64,000 nt of DNA from the NCBI RefSeq assembly GCF_021560175.1, contig NZ_CP091110.1:4528501-4592500 (forward strand), written 5' to 3'. The first letter of the stretch is position 1. Every line of letters begins with the position of its first letter. The notes beneath the pieces are model-generated. The model worked only from the letters and a program-made list of their open reading frames with translations, did not search any database and had not been told where the DNA came from. The DNA is from Neobacillus drentensis (GTDB lineage Bacteria; Bacillota; Bacilli; Bacillales; Cytobacillaceae). A program made the translations under genes and the position numbers. This document shows positions 36,642 through 49,375 of this stretch, piece after piece.

Positions 36642-37772
36642 TTATTCTAAGAAGTCTTTTAAACGTTTACTGCGGCTTGGATGACGTAACTTTCGCAGTG
36701 CTTTTGCTTCAATTTGACGAATACGTTCACGAGTGACACCGAATACCTTTCCAACTTCTTCAAGTGTACGGGTCCGGCCATCGTCCAATCCAAAACGCAA
36801 TCTGAGGACATTTTCTTCTCGGTCAGTTAACGTATCGAGAACATCTTCTAATTGCTCTTTTAATAATTCATAGGCAGCATGCTCTGAAGGGGACGTTGCG
36901 TCCTGGTCTTCAATAAAATCACCTAAGTGTGAATCATCTTCTTCACCAATTGGAGTTTCGAGTGAGACTGGTTCTTGTGCTATTTTAAGGATTTCTCGCA
37001 CCTTATCAGGGGTTAAATCCATATCTTCACCGATTTCTTCCGGTGTTGGTTCACGCCCAAGATCTTGAAGAAGCTGACGCTGAACGCGAATTAGCTTATT
37101 AATGGTTTCAACCATATGAACGGGAATCCGTATCGTTCTTGCTTGGTCAGCAATTGCACGGGTGATCGCTTGACGAATCCACCAAGTAGCATACGTACTG
37201 AATTTAAAGCCTTTTCGATAATCAAATTTTTCAACAGCTTTAATGAGGCCCATATTCCCTTCTTGAATTAAGTCAAGAAATAACATACCCCGGCCAACAT
37301 AACGCTTTGCAATACTTACAACAAGCCGTAAATTTGCCTCAGCAAGACGACGTTTAGCTTCTTCGTCTCCTTCTTCAATCCGATTAGCAAGTTTAATTTC
37401 CTCTTCCCCAGAAAGTAAGTCAACACGGCCAATCTCTTTCAGATACATGCGGACTGGGTCATTAATCTTAACTCCTGGAGGTACACTTAAATCATTTAAA
37501 TCGAATTCTTCATCATCTTCTTTTGCCAATTTTTTAACGTCTGGATCTTCTCCATCACTTTCGCCTACTAATTCAATTCCTTGCTCAGTTAAGGACTCAT
37601 AAAATTCATCCATATGTTCGGAATCTACCTCAAAGTTAGCCATTTTCTCAGCAATATCATCATAGGCAAGGACACCGATTTTTTTACCCAGTTCAGTTAA
37701 CTGGTCTTTTACTTGTTCAAGGGTTAATTCATTTTCAACCTCTTTTGAACGGGCTGATTTTTCAGCAGCCAT
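36642..37772 (-). CDS. sigA: RNA polymerase primary sigma factor SigA (RpoD)
   Basis: 376-residue housekeeping sigma factor. ATG 37772 follows GGAGGGGGAC. Region 1.1 at the N-terminus (to about 80), region 1.2 ([16 protein letters not shown]), region 2 with [16 protein letters not shown] and [17 protein letters not shown], region 3, and region 4.2 [20 protein letters not shown] at the C-terminus. It follows dnaG by 41 bases in the classical macromolecular synthesis operon (without rpsU, which is at 63251 here). Confidence 0.97.
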   Translation of the reverse strand: MAAEKSARSKEVENELTLEQVKDQLTELGKKIGVLAYDDIAEKMANFEVDSEHMDEFYESLTEQGIELVGESDGEDPDVKKLAKEDDEEFDLNDLSVPPGVKINDPVRMYLKEIGRVDLLSGEEEIKLANRIEEGDEEAKRRLAEANLRLVVSIAKRYVGRGMLFLDLIQEGNMGLIKAVEKFDYRKGFKFSTYATWWIRQAITRAIADQARTIRIPVHMVETINKLIRVQRQLLQDLGREPTPEEIGEDMDLTPDKVREILKIAQEPVSLETPIGEEDDSHLGDFIEDQDATSPSEHAAYELLKEQLEDVLDTLTDREENVLRLRFGLDDGRTRTLEEVGKVFGVTRERIRQIEAKALRKLRHPSRSKRLKDFLE

Positions 37773-37813
37773 ATGTCCCCCTCCTTCCAAAAATCAAAAC
37801 AATAAATTAGAAT

Positions 37814-39622
37814 TTATAACAATTTACGCAAGTGATTCATTTCAGTAGCAATCGCTGCGGCCTTACTAAAGTTCTTTTCACGTTCAGCTTCTTTTAGTTC
37901 CACTTCTTTTTCTTTTATCTTTAACAACTTTTGATAATTCAACACCTGTTTGATATAATCAGTTAATTCCTGATTTGTCAGTTCATCATTTATAGCCATC
38001 ATTTCAATGTCTGCAACTATTCTTCTAAGATTATCATCTTGAATATAGGTTAAAAATGCGCTGGTGTCAGGTTCTGCATGGTCCTCAAAAAATCCTAACA
38101 GATAGGTTATTATTGCCTGATGTTCATCCATATTAAACGTTTGTCCTGCAAGTAATTCCTGAACCTTATATGCCACATCTCGATCTTTAAGCATATGGGC
38201 AATTAACCGTCTCTCGGCTGTAAGATATGCCGGTTTAAGTCCTTCTGCCGGTTTAATAACTACCAAAGGCTTATGAGCTGGTTCTTTCGACCCGCTTGAT
38301 TTTCTCTTTTCAGCAAAATATATTTGCTGCTGTTGCTGCTTTAATGCCTCGAGCGACAGGGAAAATTCAGCTGCCAGCTGTCTTAAGTAATGATCCCTTT
38401 CAACAGCCTTATCGAGTTTGCTGATCTCTTTGATTATTTGTTCGATGTAAGCGAACTGATCTCCTTCAAGCTGAAGATTTTTTCCGCGGCGAAAGTAAAG
38501 AAATTTAAAGGCCATCCAGGTTAAACTTGCGCCAATTACTTCATTACGGAACTTATCTGTACCATTCTTTTGAATATATTCATCAGGATCCAGACCATCT
38601 GCCATCATCGCGACCTTTAGTTGAAAGCCAGCTTCTTGAAGGTGATTCCCCGCCCGATATGCAGCCTCGATACCGGCCTTATCAGAATCATAGCAAATCG
38701 TTATTGTTTGAACATTTTGTCTTAACAGAGTGATATGCTCCTCTGTTAATGCTGTACCCATTGTGGCAATCCCATTTTCTACACCAGCCCGGTCGGCTGC
38801 AATGACATCGGCAAATCCCTCAAATAAAACAGCATATTGCAATTTTTTTATACTTGGTTTTGCCAAGTGATAATTATATAAAATTTTACTTTTATTAAAG
38901 ATTGCTGTTTCGGGACTATTTAAATATTTTGGCTCATCAGCCCCAAGTGATCTCCCAGAAAAAGCAATCGTATTACCATGACGGTCAAATATAGGAAACA
39001 TAATTCGATCCCTGAAACGATCGAAGTACGTTCCATCCCGCTCTCGTTTAATAATTAAACCGGCTTTTTCCATCCATTCAGGTGAAAAATCCCTTTTAGT
39101 CAGGAATTTATACACGAAGTCCCATGAATTTAATGAATACCCGATTTGAAACTTATCAATCGATTCCTGGGTAAAACCTCTGTTTAGTAAATACTCAAGT
39201 GCGTGTTGACCCTCTTTTGTATTTACCAAAAGATGGTGGTAAAATTTTCTTAAAAGCTCATGGGCATCAATCATTGCTTGAAGCTCTTTAGAAAGTTTTT
39301 TTCCGCCCAATGTTTGCGGCAAGTTTATACCTAATTCTATATTTACCTTAGCCGCTAGTTTAATGGCTGTCTCTTGGAATGATATTCCTTCAAGTTCCAT
39401 TAAAAAAGAAAATACATTTCCTCCCGCCCCACAACCAAAACAATGAAAAATTTGTTTGTCAGGTGATACTGAAAATGATGGGGTGCTCTCTCCATGGAAT
39501 GGACATAATCCGAAGTAATTTCGCCCCTGTTTTTTCAGTTGAACATAATCGCTTATTACCTCGACAATATCAACAGCCTGACGAATTTGGTCAATCTTTT
39601 CTTCGGCAATAAGGTCTGCCAT
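37814..39622 (-). CDS. dnaG: DNA primase
   Basis: 602 aa. Makes RNA primers at the replication fork. CHC2 zinc finger with C40, H43, C61, C64; TOPRIM core with LFEGFADVIAADRAG near 265-280 and TICYDSDKAG near 303-312; C-terminal helicase-binding domain (about 450-602). ATG at 39622 follows GGAG with 8-9 bases spacing; a longer reading to 39679 is rejected. Note that yqxD, which precedes dnaG in B. subtilis, is not here. Confidence 0.95.
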   Translation of the reverse strand: MADLIAEEKIDQIRQAVDIVEVISDYVQLKKQGRNYFGLCPFHGESTPSFSVSPDKQIFHCFGCGAGGNVFSFLMELEGISFQETAIKLAAKVNIELGINLPQTLGGKKLSKELQAMIDAHELLRKFYHHLLVNTKEGQHALEYLLNRGFTQESIDKFQIGYSLNSWDFVYKFLTKRDFSPEWMEKAGLIIKRERDGTYFDRFRDRIMFPIFDRHGNTIAFSGRSLGADEPKYLNSPETAIFNKSKILYNYHLAKPSIKKLQYAVLFEGFADVIAADRAGVENGIATMGTALTEEHITLLRQNVQTITICYDSDKAGIEAAYRAGNHLQEAGFQLKVAMMADGLDPDEYIQKNGTDKFRNEVIGASLTWMAFKFLYFRRGKNLQLEGDQFAYIEQIIKEISKLDKAVERDHYLRQLAAEFSLSLEALKQQQQQIYFAEKRKSSGSKEPAHKPLVVIKPAEGLKPAYLTAERRLIAHMLKDRDVAYKVQELLAGQTFNMDEHQAIITYLLGFFEDHAEPDTSAFLTYIQDDNLRRIVADIEMMAINDELTNQELTDYIKQVLNYQKLLKIKEKEVELKEAEREKNFSKAAAIATEMNHLRKLL

Positions 39623-40230
39623 GAAAACAACTCCATTTGTACTACAGGTATTCGGCAGGCAATAGTTAAATTCCTGCAAATTTCGACATTTTTTTTGTTA
39701 ACTCCATCACAAATTTTGCTCGATCCTCAGATTAATAGGTCTTGGTCCTTTCGGTATTCTCCTCTTTGACAACAATATCTCCTTTAGTGGGATTGTTTAC
39801 CAGATATAGGTCTGTTCTTCCTTACCTGAGTCAATGTGTATTTCCAGATTGCACATTATGTAATGTTTTTTCTTTCACAAGATGATCACAGGTAGCAGCA
39901 AAACAAAACGTCAACGGAAAATATGGCTGTGATTTTCGACAATTTCCTCTTTAACCGGGCAAAACTCTGCATCGACAAAATAGCCTATTTGCCTTTTCCA
40001 TAAGTATAAATTCTACATCACTCCGCATATTCCTTCTTAAAGAAACAACTTTTATAAAAAGGATTTATGTCGAATTTTTTTAGGGGGGCTGCCTTGACAT
40101 CTAACAATAAATAGTTTATTCGTTCCAATGCAACTCTAAACCTAAAAAGATATATTTTTATCACAATTTTTTATTATAGTATATTCGTTATCATTTTACC
40201 ATAACTTTTTTTCATTTTTTTTGTTTAAAA
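39623..40230 (-). promoter_or_regulatory. Long intergenic region upstream of dnaG-sigA with Spo0A-box matches
   Basis: About 600 bases without a gene, presumably carrying the dnaG-sigA promoters. Exact 7-base Spo0A boxes (TGTCGAA or its complement) occur at 39682-39688, 39936-39942 and 40068-40074, with a one-mismatch copy at 39972-39978. A SigH-like -10 AACGAATAA (40124-40116, minus strand) with a weak -35 12 bases upstream is also visible. Another minus-strand candidate is TTGACG (39915-39910) with TGTGAT 18 bases on. Confidence 0.5.
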
Positions 40231-40256
40231 AACACATAATCAATTGATTATGTGTT
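40231..40256 (-). terminator. Intrinsic terminator of ccpN-ppsR
   Basis: Perfect 26-base palindrome AACACATAATC-AATT-GATTATGTGTT followed by six T and an AT-rich tract. It overlaps the ppsR stop codon. Confidence 0.9.
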
Positions 40257-41064
40257 AGAATCTGCCCTTTTGAATATAATTTAAGATAACATTTGCTGTT
40301 TCTTCAACTGCTTTATTGGTCACATCAATCACTGGACACTTAATTTTCTTGACTATCTCTTCAAAGAAGGTTAATTCCTCTTTAATTCGTTCAATATTTG
40401 CATAACTTGCTTGATCGTTTAATCCCAAAGAAAGCAACCGTTCCCTTCGGATATTATTTAACTTTTCCGGACTTATTTTCAAACCAAAGCACTTTTCGAT
40501 CGGAACCTTATATAGTTCTTCAGGAGGATCTACTTCCGGGACTAGCGGCACATTGGCCACCTTTAACCGTTTATGTGCCAAATACTGTGATAATGGTGTT
40601 TTAGAGGTTCTAGATACTCCAATTAAAACGATATCTGCCTTTAAAAGCCCTCTTGGGTCTCGTCCATCATCATATTTTACGGCAAATTCAATCGCTTCTA
40701 CCTTTTTAAAGTAATCCTCATCAAGTTTCCTTACCAAACCTGGTTCACAAAGGGGTGTTTTCCCGCTGAAAATTTCAATTTGATCAATGATCGGCCCTAT
40801 TAAATCTACTGCTTGTATACCGTCCTGATCGGCCCTCTCCTTCAAATATGTACGCATATCAGGTTTAACCAGGGTATAAGCAATCATCCCCTTATCATGG
40901 GAAACCAATGATAAAACTTCTTCGATATGTTCTTTGTCCTCCACATAAGGAAATCTCTTTAATGTCATACCTGACCCATTGAACTGGCTAATCGCTGCTT
41001 TCGTCACTAATTCAGCTGTCTCCCCAACTGAATCAGAGACCACATAAATGATTGGCGTACTCAT
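40255..41064 (-). CDS. ppsR: Pyruvate, phosphate dikinase regulatory protein (bifunctional kinase/phosphorylase)
   Basis: DUF299 family, 269 aa (YqfL). ADP-dependent kinase and Pi-dependent phosphorylase acting on PPDK or PEP synthase, or in Bacillus a modulator of CcpN-dependent gluconeogenic control. P-loop [11 protein letters not shown] at 149-159; N-terminal [12 protein letters not shown] is the other family mark. Directly downstream of ccpN in one operon, a conserved pair. Confidence 0.92.
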   Translation of the reverse strand: MSTPIIYVVSDSVGETAELVTKAAISQFNGSGMTLKRFPYVEDKEHIEEVLSLVSHDKGMIAYTLVKPDMRTYLKERADQDGIQAVDLIGPIIDQIEIFSGKTPLCEPGLVRKLDEDYFKKVEAIEFAVKYDDGRDPRGLLKADIVLIGVSRTSKTPLSQYLAHKRLKVANVPLVPEVDPPEELYKVPIEKCFGLKISPEKLNNIRRERLLSLGLNDQASYANIERIKEELTFFEEIVKKIKCPVIDVTNKAVEETANVILNYIQKGRF

Positions 41065-41090
41065 TCTCCCCCATCAGCTCCATTTCCTAT

Positions 41091-41726
41091 TTATCTTTCT
41101 TCATCACCTATCGCCAAAAAGGCTTTGGTAATGTTTGTTTTTGTGACTCTGCCAATAACCTCATAGCCTTGTTCTGATTTTTTAACGACAGGTAAGGCAT
41201 CGATTTGTTTTTCAATTAATTTCTTAGCCACATCAATTAATAAATCTTCACGTTCGCATGTGGTTATGTTGGGCATCCTAGTCATAATGATATTGACAGG
41301 GATACTGGTAAGCTCTTGCTTGCCAATACTGGCCCTCAATAAGTCTTTCCTTGATAATACTCCGACTAGATTAGATAATTGATCGACTACAAATAATGTG
41401 CCCACATCTTCAAGGAACATTGTACAGATCGCATCATAAACTGAAACACTTTCACTTACTACTACTGGGATTGATTGATAATCCGATACATAAATTTTCT
41501 GCAGGTTCTCAGTCAATAACTGAGCTCCCGACTTTCCTGTATAAAAATAGCCAACCCTCGGCCTTGCATCTAAAAACCCGGCCATTGTTAGGATTGCCAA
41601 GTCTGGCCGTAATGTAGCACGGGTTAAACTCAATTGGTCCGCAATTTGTTCACCTGTAATTGGGCCATTCTCTTTAACGATTTGTAAAATATGCTCCTGG
41701 CGTTTAGTCAGTTCGATTGTCCTCAC
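41091..41726 (-). CDS. ccpN: Transcriptional repressor CcpN
   Basis: 211 aa. Represses gluconeogenic genes (gapB, pckA in B. subtilis). N-terminal winged helix (1-60, LTRATLRPDLAILTMAG) then two CBS domains (about 80-205). The GTG at 41726 aligns with the B. subtilis start (MSTIEL-like); the first GTG at 41729 is adjacent and equally close to a weak AGG site. Its promoter includes TATAAT upstream at about 41775. Confidence 0.92.
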   Translation of the reverse strand: MRTIELTKRQEHILQIVKENGPITGEQIADQLSLTRATLRPDLAILTMAGFLDARPRVGYFYTGKSGAQLLTENLQKIYVSDYQSIPVVVSESVSVYDAICTMFLEDVGTLFVVDQLSNLVGVLSRKDLLRASIGKQELTSIPVNIIMTRMPNITTCEREDLLIDVAKKLIEKQIDALPVVKKSEQGYEVIGRVTKTNITKAFLAIGDEER

Positions 41727-41817
41727 CACCTAAAAAAATACAATACGATTTGCCATAATTGATTAAGAAATATTATATACTACTTAGCGGCTATTTTAAA
41801 TCATAATGGTTATAGAT

Positions 41818-41846
41818 AAAAGGTGCGGATATCCGCACCTTTTTTC
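41818..41846 (-). terminator. Intrinsic terminator of glyS
   Basis: Perfect palindrome AAAGGTGCGGAT / ATCCGCACCTTT with T-runs, two bases before the glyS stop. Confidence 0.9.
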
Positions 41847-41847
41847 C

Positions 41848-43230
41848 CTAAAATACCATCTTATCTTGTAAAAAGCTAACTAATTCCGAGATAGGGAGGC
41901 GGGTCTGTTCCATTGTATCCCGGTCACGGACTGTAACCATGTTGTCTTCTTTTGAATCAAAATCATAAGTGATGCAAAATGGTGTACCGATTTCATCATG
42001 ACGGCGGTACCGTTTACCGATCGATCCTGCTTCATCATAGTCAACGGTAAAGCGTTTAGATAGATCAGCAAATACCTCTCTGGCCTCTTCAGACAGTTTT
42101 TTCGATAATGGCAGCACTGCAGCTTTATAAGGGGCTAGTGCCGGGTGAAAATGCATGACGGTTCTAGAGGTACCATCTTCAAGCTGCTCTTCATCATACG
42201 CATCAATTAAGAAAGCTAGTGTTACCCTGTCAGCACCAAGCGATGGTTCAATACAGTATGGTACATACTTTTCATTTGTTTCCGGATCTAAATAATGGAA
42301 ATCTTCGCCTGAAAATTCCATATGCTGTTTCAAGTCATAATCTGTTCTTGAAGCCACGCCCCACAATTCGCCCCAGCCAAACGGAAATTTAAATTCAAAA
42401 TCAGTTGTCGCGTTACTATAATGGGAAAGCTCATCTTCTGAATGGTCACGAAGTCTGATATTTTCCTTTGTAAGACCTAGAGATGATAACCAGTTCTCAG
42501 CAAATTGCTTCCAATAATCAAACCATTTTAATTCCTCACCAGGTTTGCAGAAGAATTCAAGTTCCATTTGTTCAAATTCTCTGGTTCGGAAGGTAAAATT
42601 CCCAGGTGTAATTTCATTACGGAAGCTTTTACCGATTTGCGCAATACCAAACGGCAATTTCTTTCGCATTGTCCGCTGAACATTTTTAAAGTTAACAAAA
42701 ATACCCTGAGCAGTTTCTGGACGCAGGAATATTTCATTTGTACTCGTTTCCGTTACGCCTTGGAACGTTTTAAACATTAAATTGAATTGACGGATACCCG
42801 TAAAATCGTGGCTGCCACAATCAGGACAAGCAATATTATGTTCCTTAATTAATTCTTCCATTTTTTCAAAAGGAAGACCATCTACTACCAACTCTATTCC
42901 TTTTTCATCGAGAGCATTTTCAATTAACTTATCAGCACGATGACGAGCTTTACAGTTTTTACAGTCAATCATTGGATCATTAAAATTACCAATATGACCT
43001 GACGCTTCCCAAGTTCTTGGGTTCATTAAAATACTTGCATCTAAGCCAACATTATAGGGAGACTCTTGAACAAACTTTTTCCACCAAGCTTGTTTGATAT
43101 TATTTTTAAATTCAACACCCAATGGACCGTAATCCCAAGTGTTTGCTAAACCACCATAAATTTCTGATCCAGGAAAGATAAATCCTCTGTGCTTTGCATG
43201 TGAAACGATTTGTTCCATTGTTACCTTCAT
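41848..43230 (-). CDS. glyS: Glycyl-tRNA synthetase (single-chain alpha2 type)
   Basis: 460 aa class II synthetase charging tRNA-Gly. Homodimeric type, not the glyQ/glyS alpha2beta2 pair of B. subtilis. N-terminus [23 protein letters not shown], motif 2 [20 protein letters not shown], motif 3 EPSLGADR, and C-terminal anticodon domain (about 360-460). A zinc-binding CxxC...CxxC (CKNCKAR, CPDCGSH) lies in the insertion. Preceded by a T-box with a Gly specifier. Confidence 0.95.
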   Translation of the reverse strand: MKVTMEQIVSHAKHRGFIFPGSEIYGGLANTWDYGPLGVEFKNNIKQAWWKKFVQESPYNVGLDASILMNPRTWEASGHIGNFNDPMIDCKNCKARHRADKLIENALDEKGIELVVDGLPFEKMEELIKEHNIACPDCGSHDFTGIRQFNLMFKTFQGVTETSTNEIFLRPETAQGIFVNFKNVQRTMRKKLPFGIAQIGKSFRNEITPGNFTFRTREFEQMELEFFCKPGEELKWFDYWKQFAENWLSSLGLTKENIRLRDHSEDELSHYSNATTDFEFKFPFGWGELWGVASRTDYDLKQHMEFSGEDFHYLDPETNEKYVPYCIEPSLGADRVTLAFLIDAYDEEQLEDGTSRTVMHFHPALAPYKAAVLPLSKKLSEEAREVFADLSKRFTVDYDEAGSIGKRYRRHDEIGTPFCITYDFDSKEDNMVTVRDRDTMEQTRLPISELVSFLQDKMVF

Positions 43231-43293
43231 TGTTTTTTCGCTCCTTTTTTAAAAATAAAAAGTGGAATTTCGTCATAATACGGCAGCTAGACA

Positions 43294-43518
43294 ATAAAAA
43301 ACTCCCGTCCCTATGCTTGATTAAGCATAGGGACGAGAGTTACCCGCGGTTCCACCCTATTTGCTGCTATGAAAGCAGCCTCCTTAAATTGTGTTTCTTC
43401 AACACGATTGCTCAGGAATGCCTTCATTAGTGCTCTATACCCTAGCTTCCACCATCCTAGGTTCGCTTTTATAGAGAAATCTAATTACTACTTTCCGTCA
43501 CCGCAAATATTTTTTATT
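43294..43518 (-). promoter_or_regulatory. T-box riboswitch (tRNA-Gly) controlling glyS
   Basis: Leader of about 290 nt with all elements: stem I; specifier codon GGC at 43422-43420 followed by A, in the AAGGCA loop; the T-box AGGGTGGAACCGCGGG (43358-43343); and a terminator AACTC..GTCCCTATGC / GCATAGGGAC..GAGTT (43300-43341) ending in T-run. Uncharged tRNA-Gly should prevent termination. Promoter: TTGACA (43553-43548), 17 bases, TACTAT (43530-43525). Confidence 0.96.
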
Positions 43519-43524
43519 AAAGAA

Positions 43525-43553
43525 ATAGTAACGAAAACTTCTTACATTGTCAA
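43525..43553 (-). promoter_or_regulatory. SigA-type promoter of glyS T-box
   Basis: TTGACA - 17 bases - TACTAT on the minus strand, just downstream of the recO stop codon. Confidence 0.9.
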
Positions 43554-43561
43554 CAAGGCAT

Positions 43562-44314
43562 TTATAACAGATTGCGAAAATGATCCATTGAATTAAGAAA
43601 CTTTTTAGATTTAAGGTGGAGACCTGAATATTCATCATAATAGGCGGTGATTATTTTTTTCAATTCAGCCTTCGTTTCGTCTTTAACTGAAATATTTCCT
43701 AATCTGGAAAGATCAAAATAATAAAATAGCCGTAATAATTTAACAGTCGCTGGTAATAATGGAAAATGGTAAGGATCCTTTTCCTTACAGCGATGACAGA
43801 TAAAACCGCCTTCCCGAATTGAAAATGAAAAATGACCGTCTGTACTGCCGCAGACAGAACACTTATCTAAAACCGGGTAGAGTCCCATGACATTTAACAT
43901 CTTCATCTCGTAAATATTCATAAGAATATCGGGATCGAAACCTTCATTCAGATAATGAAGGGTCTGATTGAGTAATTCAAAATGATAGGGGTTTGGTTTT
44001 TTATCTTCCGTACATCTATCTGTTAATTCAACAATATAACTGGCATAAGCTGTTAAAAAAATATCTTCCCCAATCGAACGCAAGGAAGTAATGATTTCTC
44101 CCTGCTGCAAGCTCCCTAAACCAGTACCTATTTGCAGGAGAAAATATCCATGCGTAAAAAGCTGGGAAATGGAGGAAAGGCGGCTATTTGGCTTTTTGGC
44201 TCCGCGTGCCATTACGCCAATTTTACCACCTTCCCTAGTATATAACGTGACTATTTTATTTGTTTCTCCATAATCTGTGGTTCTAATGACAATGCCCTCA
44301 TATTTCTGAAGCAT
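43562..44314 (-). CDS. recO: DNA repair protein RecO
   Basis: 250 aa. Recombination mediator loading RecA. OB-fold N-terminal domain (1-80, [20 protein letters not shown]), helical C-terminal domain, and a zinc finger with CSVCG (about 149-153) and CHRC (about 171-174). Downstream of yqzL and era in the same direction. Confidence 0.94.
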   Translation of the reverse strand: MLQKYEGIVIRTTDYGETNKIVTLYTREGGKIGVMARGAKKPNSRLSSISQLFTHGYFLLQIGTGLGSLQQGEIITSLRSIGEDIFLTAYASYIVELTDRCTEDKKPNPYHFELLNQTLHYLNEGFDPDILMNIYEMKMLNVMGLYPVLDKCSVCGSTDGHFSFSIREGGFICHRCKEKDPYHFPLLPATVKLLRLFYYFDLSRLGNISVKDETKAELKKIITAYYDEYSGLHLKSKKFLNSMDHFRNLL

Positions 44315-44350
44315 TTTTTGCCACCTTCTATCATACGTGCGAAAACAAAC

Positions 44351-44494
44351 TTATGAAACGGGAAAATCAATTTGTGCTAGATCTTCATTCTGATTTCCGG
44401 GTATTTCTTGGTTTTCCTTCTCAAGTTCTTTGAAGAGAAGATATGTGTCAATATTACCTGTTTGGAGGAATACTTTCCACGTAAAATCCATCAT
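44351..44494 (-). CDS. yqzL: YqzL family small protein (47 aa)
   Basis: MMDFTWKVFLQTGNIDTYLL start is the YqzL signature; 47 codons then TAA at 44351. AAAGGTGGGG 6-9 bases before either of two ATG codons (44494, 44491). It lies between era and recO, its conserved place. Function unknown. Below common ORF size cutoffs. Confidence 0.9.
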   Translation of the reverse strand: MMDFTWKVFLQTGNIDTYLLFKELEKENQEIPGNQNEDLAQIDFPVS

Positions 44495-44651
44495 CGAAAA
44501 CCCCACCTTTCATTATTTAGACTAGCCTAATGTTAAATCCCAAACCTTATCATTATCATAGCCTGCCTTAGCCAAAATATAAGACGAAATAATTGTTAAT
44601 GTTGTCCATGCATAATCTTGTTTAAGAGTTAATATTTTAATTAGGGTTTAC

Positions 44652-46080
<1,429 letters not shown>

Positions 46081-46183
46081 TCATAATGTAACTTGTCTTT
46101 TTAAAACAAATTATTTTAGTTATTTTACCGAAATGATCCTTACATTTCAAATTGATTAAAATTAGGTTTATTTTTACCTCTTT

Positions 46184-46564
46184 CTAGAACTGTTTCAGGA
46201 CATAGGGTAAATAGATAATGATACCCACAATAACCGCCAAAACCGCATAAACAAACACAGCTCCAGCAGCAATATCTTTGGCTTGTTTTGCAAGCGGGTG
46301 ATATTCGGCGGTTACAAGATCTACTACCCGTTCAATGGCTGTATTCATTAATTCCAGGGCAAACATTCCCCCAATCGTGAAGAGAATGAGGAGCCACTCT
46401 ATTTTAGAAATTGAAAAATAAAACGATAACCCTAGAACGAGTATCGAGCTTATCAAATGGAACCGCATATTTCTTTCCTTCTGAATCGCTGTGAGAACTC
46501 CTGCAATTGCAAACGAAAAGGAACTCACCGAGATAAACCGTTTCCTTTTATCGTGTGAGTCCAT
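46184..46564 (-). CDS. dgkA: Diacylglycerol/undecaprenol kinase (DgkA family)
   Basis: 126 aa. Three-helix membrane kinase; in Gram-positives the substrate is undecaprenol. [13 protein letters not shown] (about 71-83) carries the catalytic Glu and metal-binding residues. Starts inside the last 17 bases of ybeY. Confidence 0.93.
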   Translation of the reverse strand: MDSHDKRKRFISVSSFSFAIAGVLTAIQKERNMRFHLISSILVLGLSFYFSISKIEWLLILFTIGGMFALELMNTAIERVVDLVTAEYHPLAKQAKDIAAGAVFVYAVLAVIVGIIIYLPYVLKQF

Positions 46565-47018
46565 AATCGTTCAAAATTTCCTTTTGCAAAGTAAACATTT
46601 CTTTTTCATCTTTTTCTGTCATGTGATCATAGCCCAAGAGGTGGAGGAATCCATGAACAGCCAAAAATCCTAGCTCCCGCTCAAAAGAATGGCCATATTC
46701 TTCAGCTTGCTCTTTTGTTCTTGGAACCGAAATAATAATATCGCCTAAGATGCGCGGCATATCTATTCCAGATAGTTCCACCTCACCCTCACCAAGTTCT
46801 TCCATCGCAAAGGAAATAACATCTGTCGGGGCATCTTTATCACGATAATCACGGTTAATTTCATGAATCCGCTCATTTGAAACATAGCTTATCGATACCT
46901 CACTATGCTCTTCAATCTGCTGGGTTTTAGCTGCAAAATTGATTAATCTTTCTATTTCAAGCATTTGCTGCTCGGTCAATTCATTTGTTTCGTCAACACT
47001 GTCAATAAGTAAGGTCAT
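46548..47018 (-). CDS. ybeY: Endoribonuclease YbeY (rRNA maturation factor)
   Basis: 156 aa. Zinc metalloprotein acting on 16S rRNA 3' end and 70S quality control. Metal motif [11 protein letters not shown] (about 124-134), with DVISFAMEE strand earlier. Overlaps pgpH by 4 bases. Confidence 0.95.
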   Translation of the reverse strand: MTLLIDSVDETNELTEQQMLEIERLINFAAKTQQIEEHSEVSISYVSNERIHEINRDYRDKDAPTDVISFAMEELGEGEVELSGIDMPRILGDIIISVPRTKEQAEEYGHSFERELGFLAVHGFLHLLGYDHMTEKDEKEMFTLQKEILNDYGLTR

Positions 47019-49192
47019 GCTTGCTTCACCTGCTTTGTATTTGTTAATTCTGGATACTCAATCCTTGAGTGAAAGATCCCTTTTAATGTCTCACATAATG
47101 TGTGGGAGACCGTTTCAATTTCTTTCATCGTAATATCGCATTCGTTTAACTGCCCATCTTCAAGCCGTTCCGTAACTATTTTTTTTACAAACGTATCGAT
47201 TAATTCCGGTGTAGGCTGTGATAAAGACCGTACAGCTGCTTCAAGACTGTCCGCAATACCAACAATCGCAGATTCCTTCGTTTGCGCTTTTGGGCCTGGA
47301 TAGCGGAATTCCTCTTCTTTCATAGTTGATTGACCTTGAAGAGCTTTATGGTAAAAGAATTTTAGCAATGTGGTTCCATGATGCTGCTCGGCAATATCAA
47401 TAATTTCTTTTGGCATGTGGTATTTCCTTAATATTTCCGCCCCATCTAAAACATGAGCTATAATAATAGTTGCGCTTTTTTCAGGAGGCAGCTTATCATG
47501 GGGATTTTCATGATTTATTTGGTTTTCTATAAAGAAGTTTGGCCTTTTGGTTTTCCCAATATCATGGTAATAACTCCCCACCCTTGCTAAAAGACCATTA
47601 GCTCCAATCGCTTCACATGCTGATTCTGCTAAATTAGCAACCATTACACTATGATGATAGGTTCCTGGTGCCTCCATTAGGATCTTCCTTAGGAGTGGAT
47701 GATTTGGGTTAGACAATTCAATCAGCCTGATGGTTGAAAGTATTCCAAAGCTTGCTTCAAAGAAAGGTAATACCCCAACAGTCAACACAGCAGAAATGAC
47801 CCCGGATACAAGTGCTGTAATTAGATAATAGCCGTACTCAATCCCAGAGTACTGTCCATTTGGAAGGAGCATTAACGCAGCAATCGTTAATATATTAATC
47901 AGTGATGCGATGATACCTGCTTGGAATATTCTTGAACGGCGATTTTGGCTGTTTAAAAACAGAATAGCCGCAATACTGCTAAAAAGGAAGTAAATTCCTA
48001 CTGAAAAATTAAGTGTTCCAGTAATCCCTTCATTAAAAAGGATACTCCCGCAGACAGCCATAAGAACGGACATAAAAATGGCCAGCTTTTCATCAATTAA
48101 TATTTTAATCAACATTCCGCTCATGGCGGCCGGAAAAATATAACCGATCCCATCAAAATTAAAAACCTGAAGCATACTAATAATTTTCATTATAAAAATC
48201 GAGAAAATGAAAATAATCCCATACAACAATAAGTAGGTCTGCCGCTTTTCAGGGAGCGATTTCATTTGATGAAAATAGTAATAAATAGCCGAAAGGGTAA
48301 TGGAAATTAACAGGACTAAGCCAATCAAGGGCTTATATGAACGATCATTGTTAATCAGCCCTACCAATTTCAATCGCCGATAGATATCCTGATTAATTAA
48401 TTCTCCTTCTTCGGCAATTATTTGTCCTTGAAGAATTTTTACAGGTTCCACATTTTCTGCAGCCTGTTGTCTTAGTTCTTCTGTTGCGTTAGAGTCATAA
48501 AATTCGTTTTGGATAACAGCATATCTTCCTAATTCAATCGCTGCTAATTTTAATTCATCATTTAAGGTAGTGTATTTTAATTCTTCTTCTACCCTTTTCT
48601 TAGCATTTTCCACCTCATCAGCAGAAATTCTTTTGGTCATCACATTATTGATGGCGGTGACCGTTAAATCTTTTGCGATCGCTAGTTCATCATTATTGGC
48701 GTGAATTAAGGCGGCAAAAACCTGATTAGAAAGCTCTTTCGATACACTAGATGTTAATTTTGCTTTTAATTGTGACTCTTTATCAGAATCACTGGGCTCC
48801 TCATTGGTGGTTGATTCATCAGAACCTGCTTCTTCCTGTTTTTTCATTGCTTCCTTAATTTCATTATTAACCTCGTTTGCTGCTTGGAAGATAGACGTGA
48901 TTAAATCCACCCGATTTTGCGTATACTCATTTTTCAAAGCGTATACAGGCTGTACCTGATTAATGGCCTCTTTGCGCTTGGTTTCGGTACTTTCCTTATC
49001 TTCTACTGTTGCAGGTGAACGAATCGTATTTTCTGCGACTGAGAACAAGCTTAACTCTAGTTTTTCGGGTTTCACATGGTTGTAAAGCGCCCCGACTAAA
49101 ACAATTCCTAGTACAATAAAAAATAAAATGCGAAAAAAAGTAAAGTCAAGTAATTTTCGTATCCGTATGAAGTTCTGCTGTAGTTTATCCAA
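47015..49192 (-). CDS. pgpH: Cyclic-di-AMP phosphodiesterase PgpH (7TM-HD)
   Basis: 725 aa, B. subtilis YqfF. One N-terminal helix, a large extracytoplasmic 7TMR-HDED domain (about 55-280), seven transmembrane helices (about 285-490), and a cytosolic HD domain with H-H at about 513-514 and YYHDIGK at about 539-545. It hydrolyses c-di-AMP to pApA. Begins the pgpH-ybeY-dgkA-cdd-era series. Confidence 0.94.
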   Translation of the reverse strand: MDKLQQNFIRIRKLLDFTFFRILFFIVLGIVLVGALYNHVKPEKLELSLFSVAENTIRSPATVEDKESTETKRKEAINQVQPVYALKNEYTQNRVDLITSIFQAANEVNNEIKEAMKKQEEAGSDESTTNEEPSDSDKESQLKAKLTSSVSKELSNQVFAALIHANNDELAIAKDLTVTAINNVMTKRISADEVENAKKRVEEELKYTTLNDELKLAAIELGRYAVIQNEFYDSNATEELRQQAAENVEPVKILQGQIIAEEGELINQDIYRRLKLVGLINNDRSYKPLIGLVLLISITLSAIYYYFHQMKSLPEKRQTYLLLYGIIFIFSIFIMKIISMLQVFNFDGIGYIFPAAMSGMLIKILIDEKLAIFMSVLMAVCGSILFNEGITGTLNFSVGIYFLFSSIAAILFLNSQNRRSRIFQAGIIASLINILTIAALMLLPNGQYSGIEYGYYLITALVSGVISAVLTVGVLPFFEASFGILSTIRLIELSNPNHPLLRKILMEAPGTYHHSVMVANLAESACEAIGANGLLARVGSYYHDIGKTKRPNFFIENQINHENPHDKLPPEKSATIIIAHVLDGAEILRKYHMPKEIIDIAEQHHGTTLLKFFYHKALQGQSTMKEEEFRYPGPKAQTKESAIVGIADSLEAAVRSLSQPTPELIDTFVKKIVTERLEDGQLNECDITMKEIETVSHTLCETLKGIFHSRIEYPELTNTKQVKQA

Positions 49193-49334
49193 CTAAATCC
49201 CCCCAACCACGGCCCATCGATCATTGTTATAGTAAAAGACTAACAAAAATACTACTAGAAAATGCGCTTTATGTAAAATCATATCAGTTTTGCAGGAAAT
49301 TTTCACCTTTAAAAGAAAAATTTGTTTAAATATG

Positions 49335-49363
49335 GAAAAAGGATAAACCCATAAGGTTTATCC
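49335..49363 (-). terminator. Intrinsic terminator of phoH operon
   Basis: GGATAAACC / GGTTTATCC stem with loop TTATG, then TTTTT on the minus strand. Separates phoH from pgpH. Confidence 0.88.
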
Positions 49364-49375
49364 CAACTTCTTTTT

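Noticed and set aside
43231..43596. Plus-strand frames across the glyS leader
   Set aside because: This stretch is a T-box RNA on the other strand; the frames have no ribosome sites.
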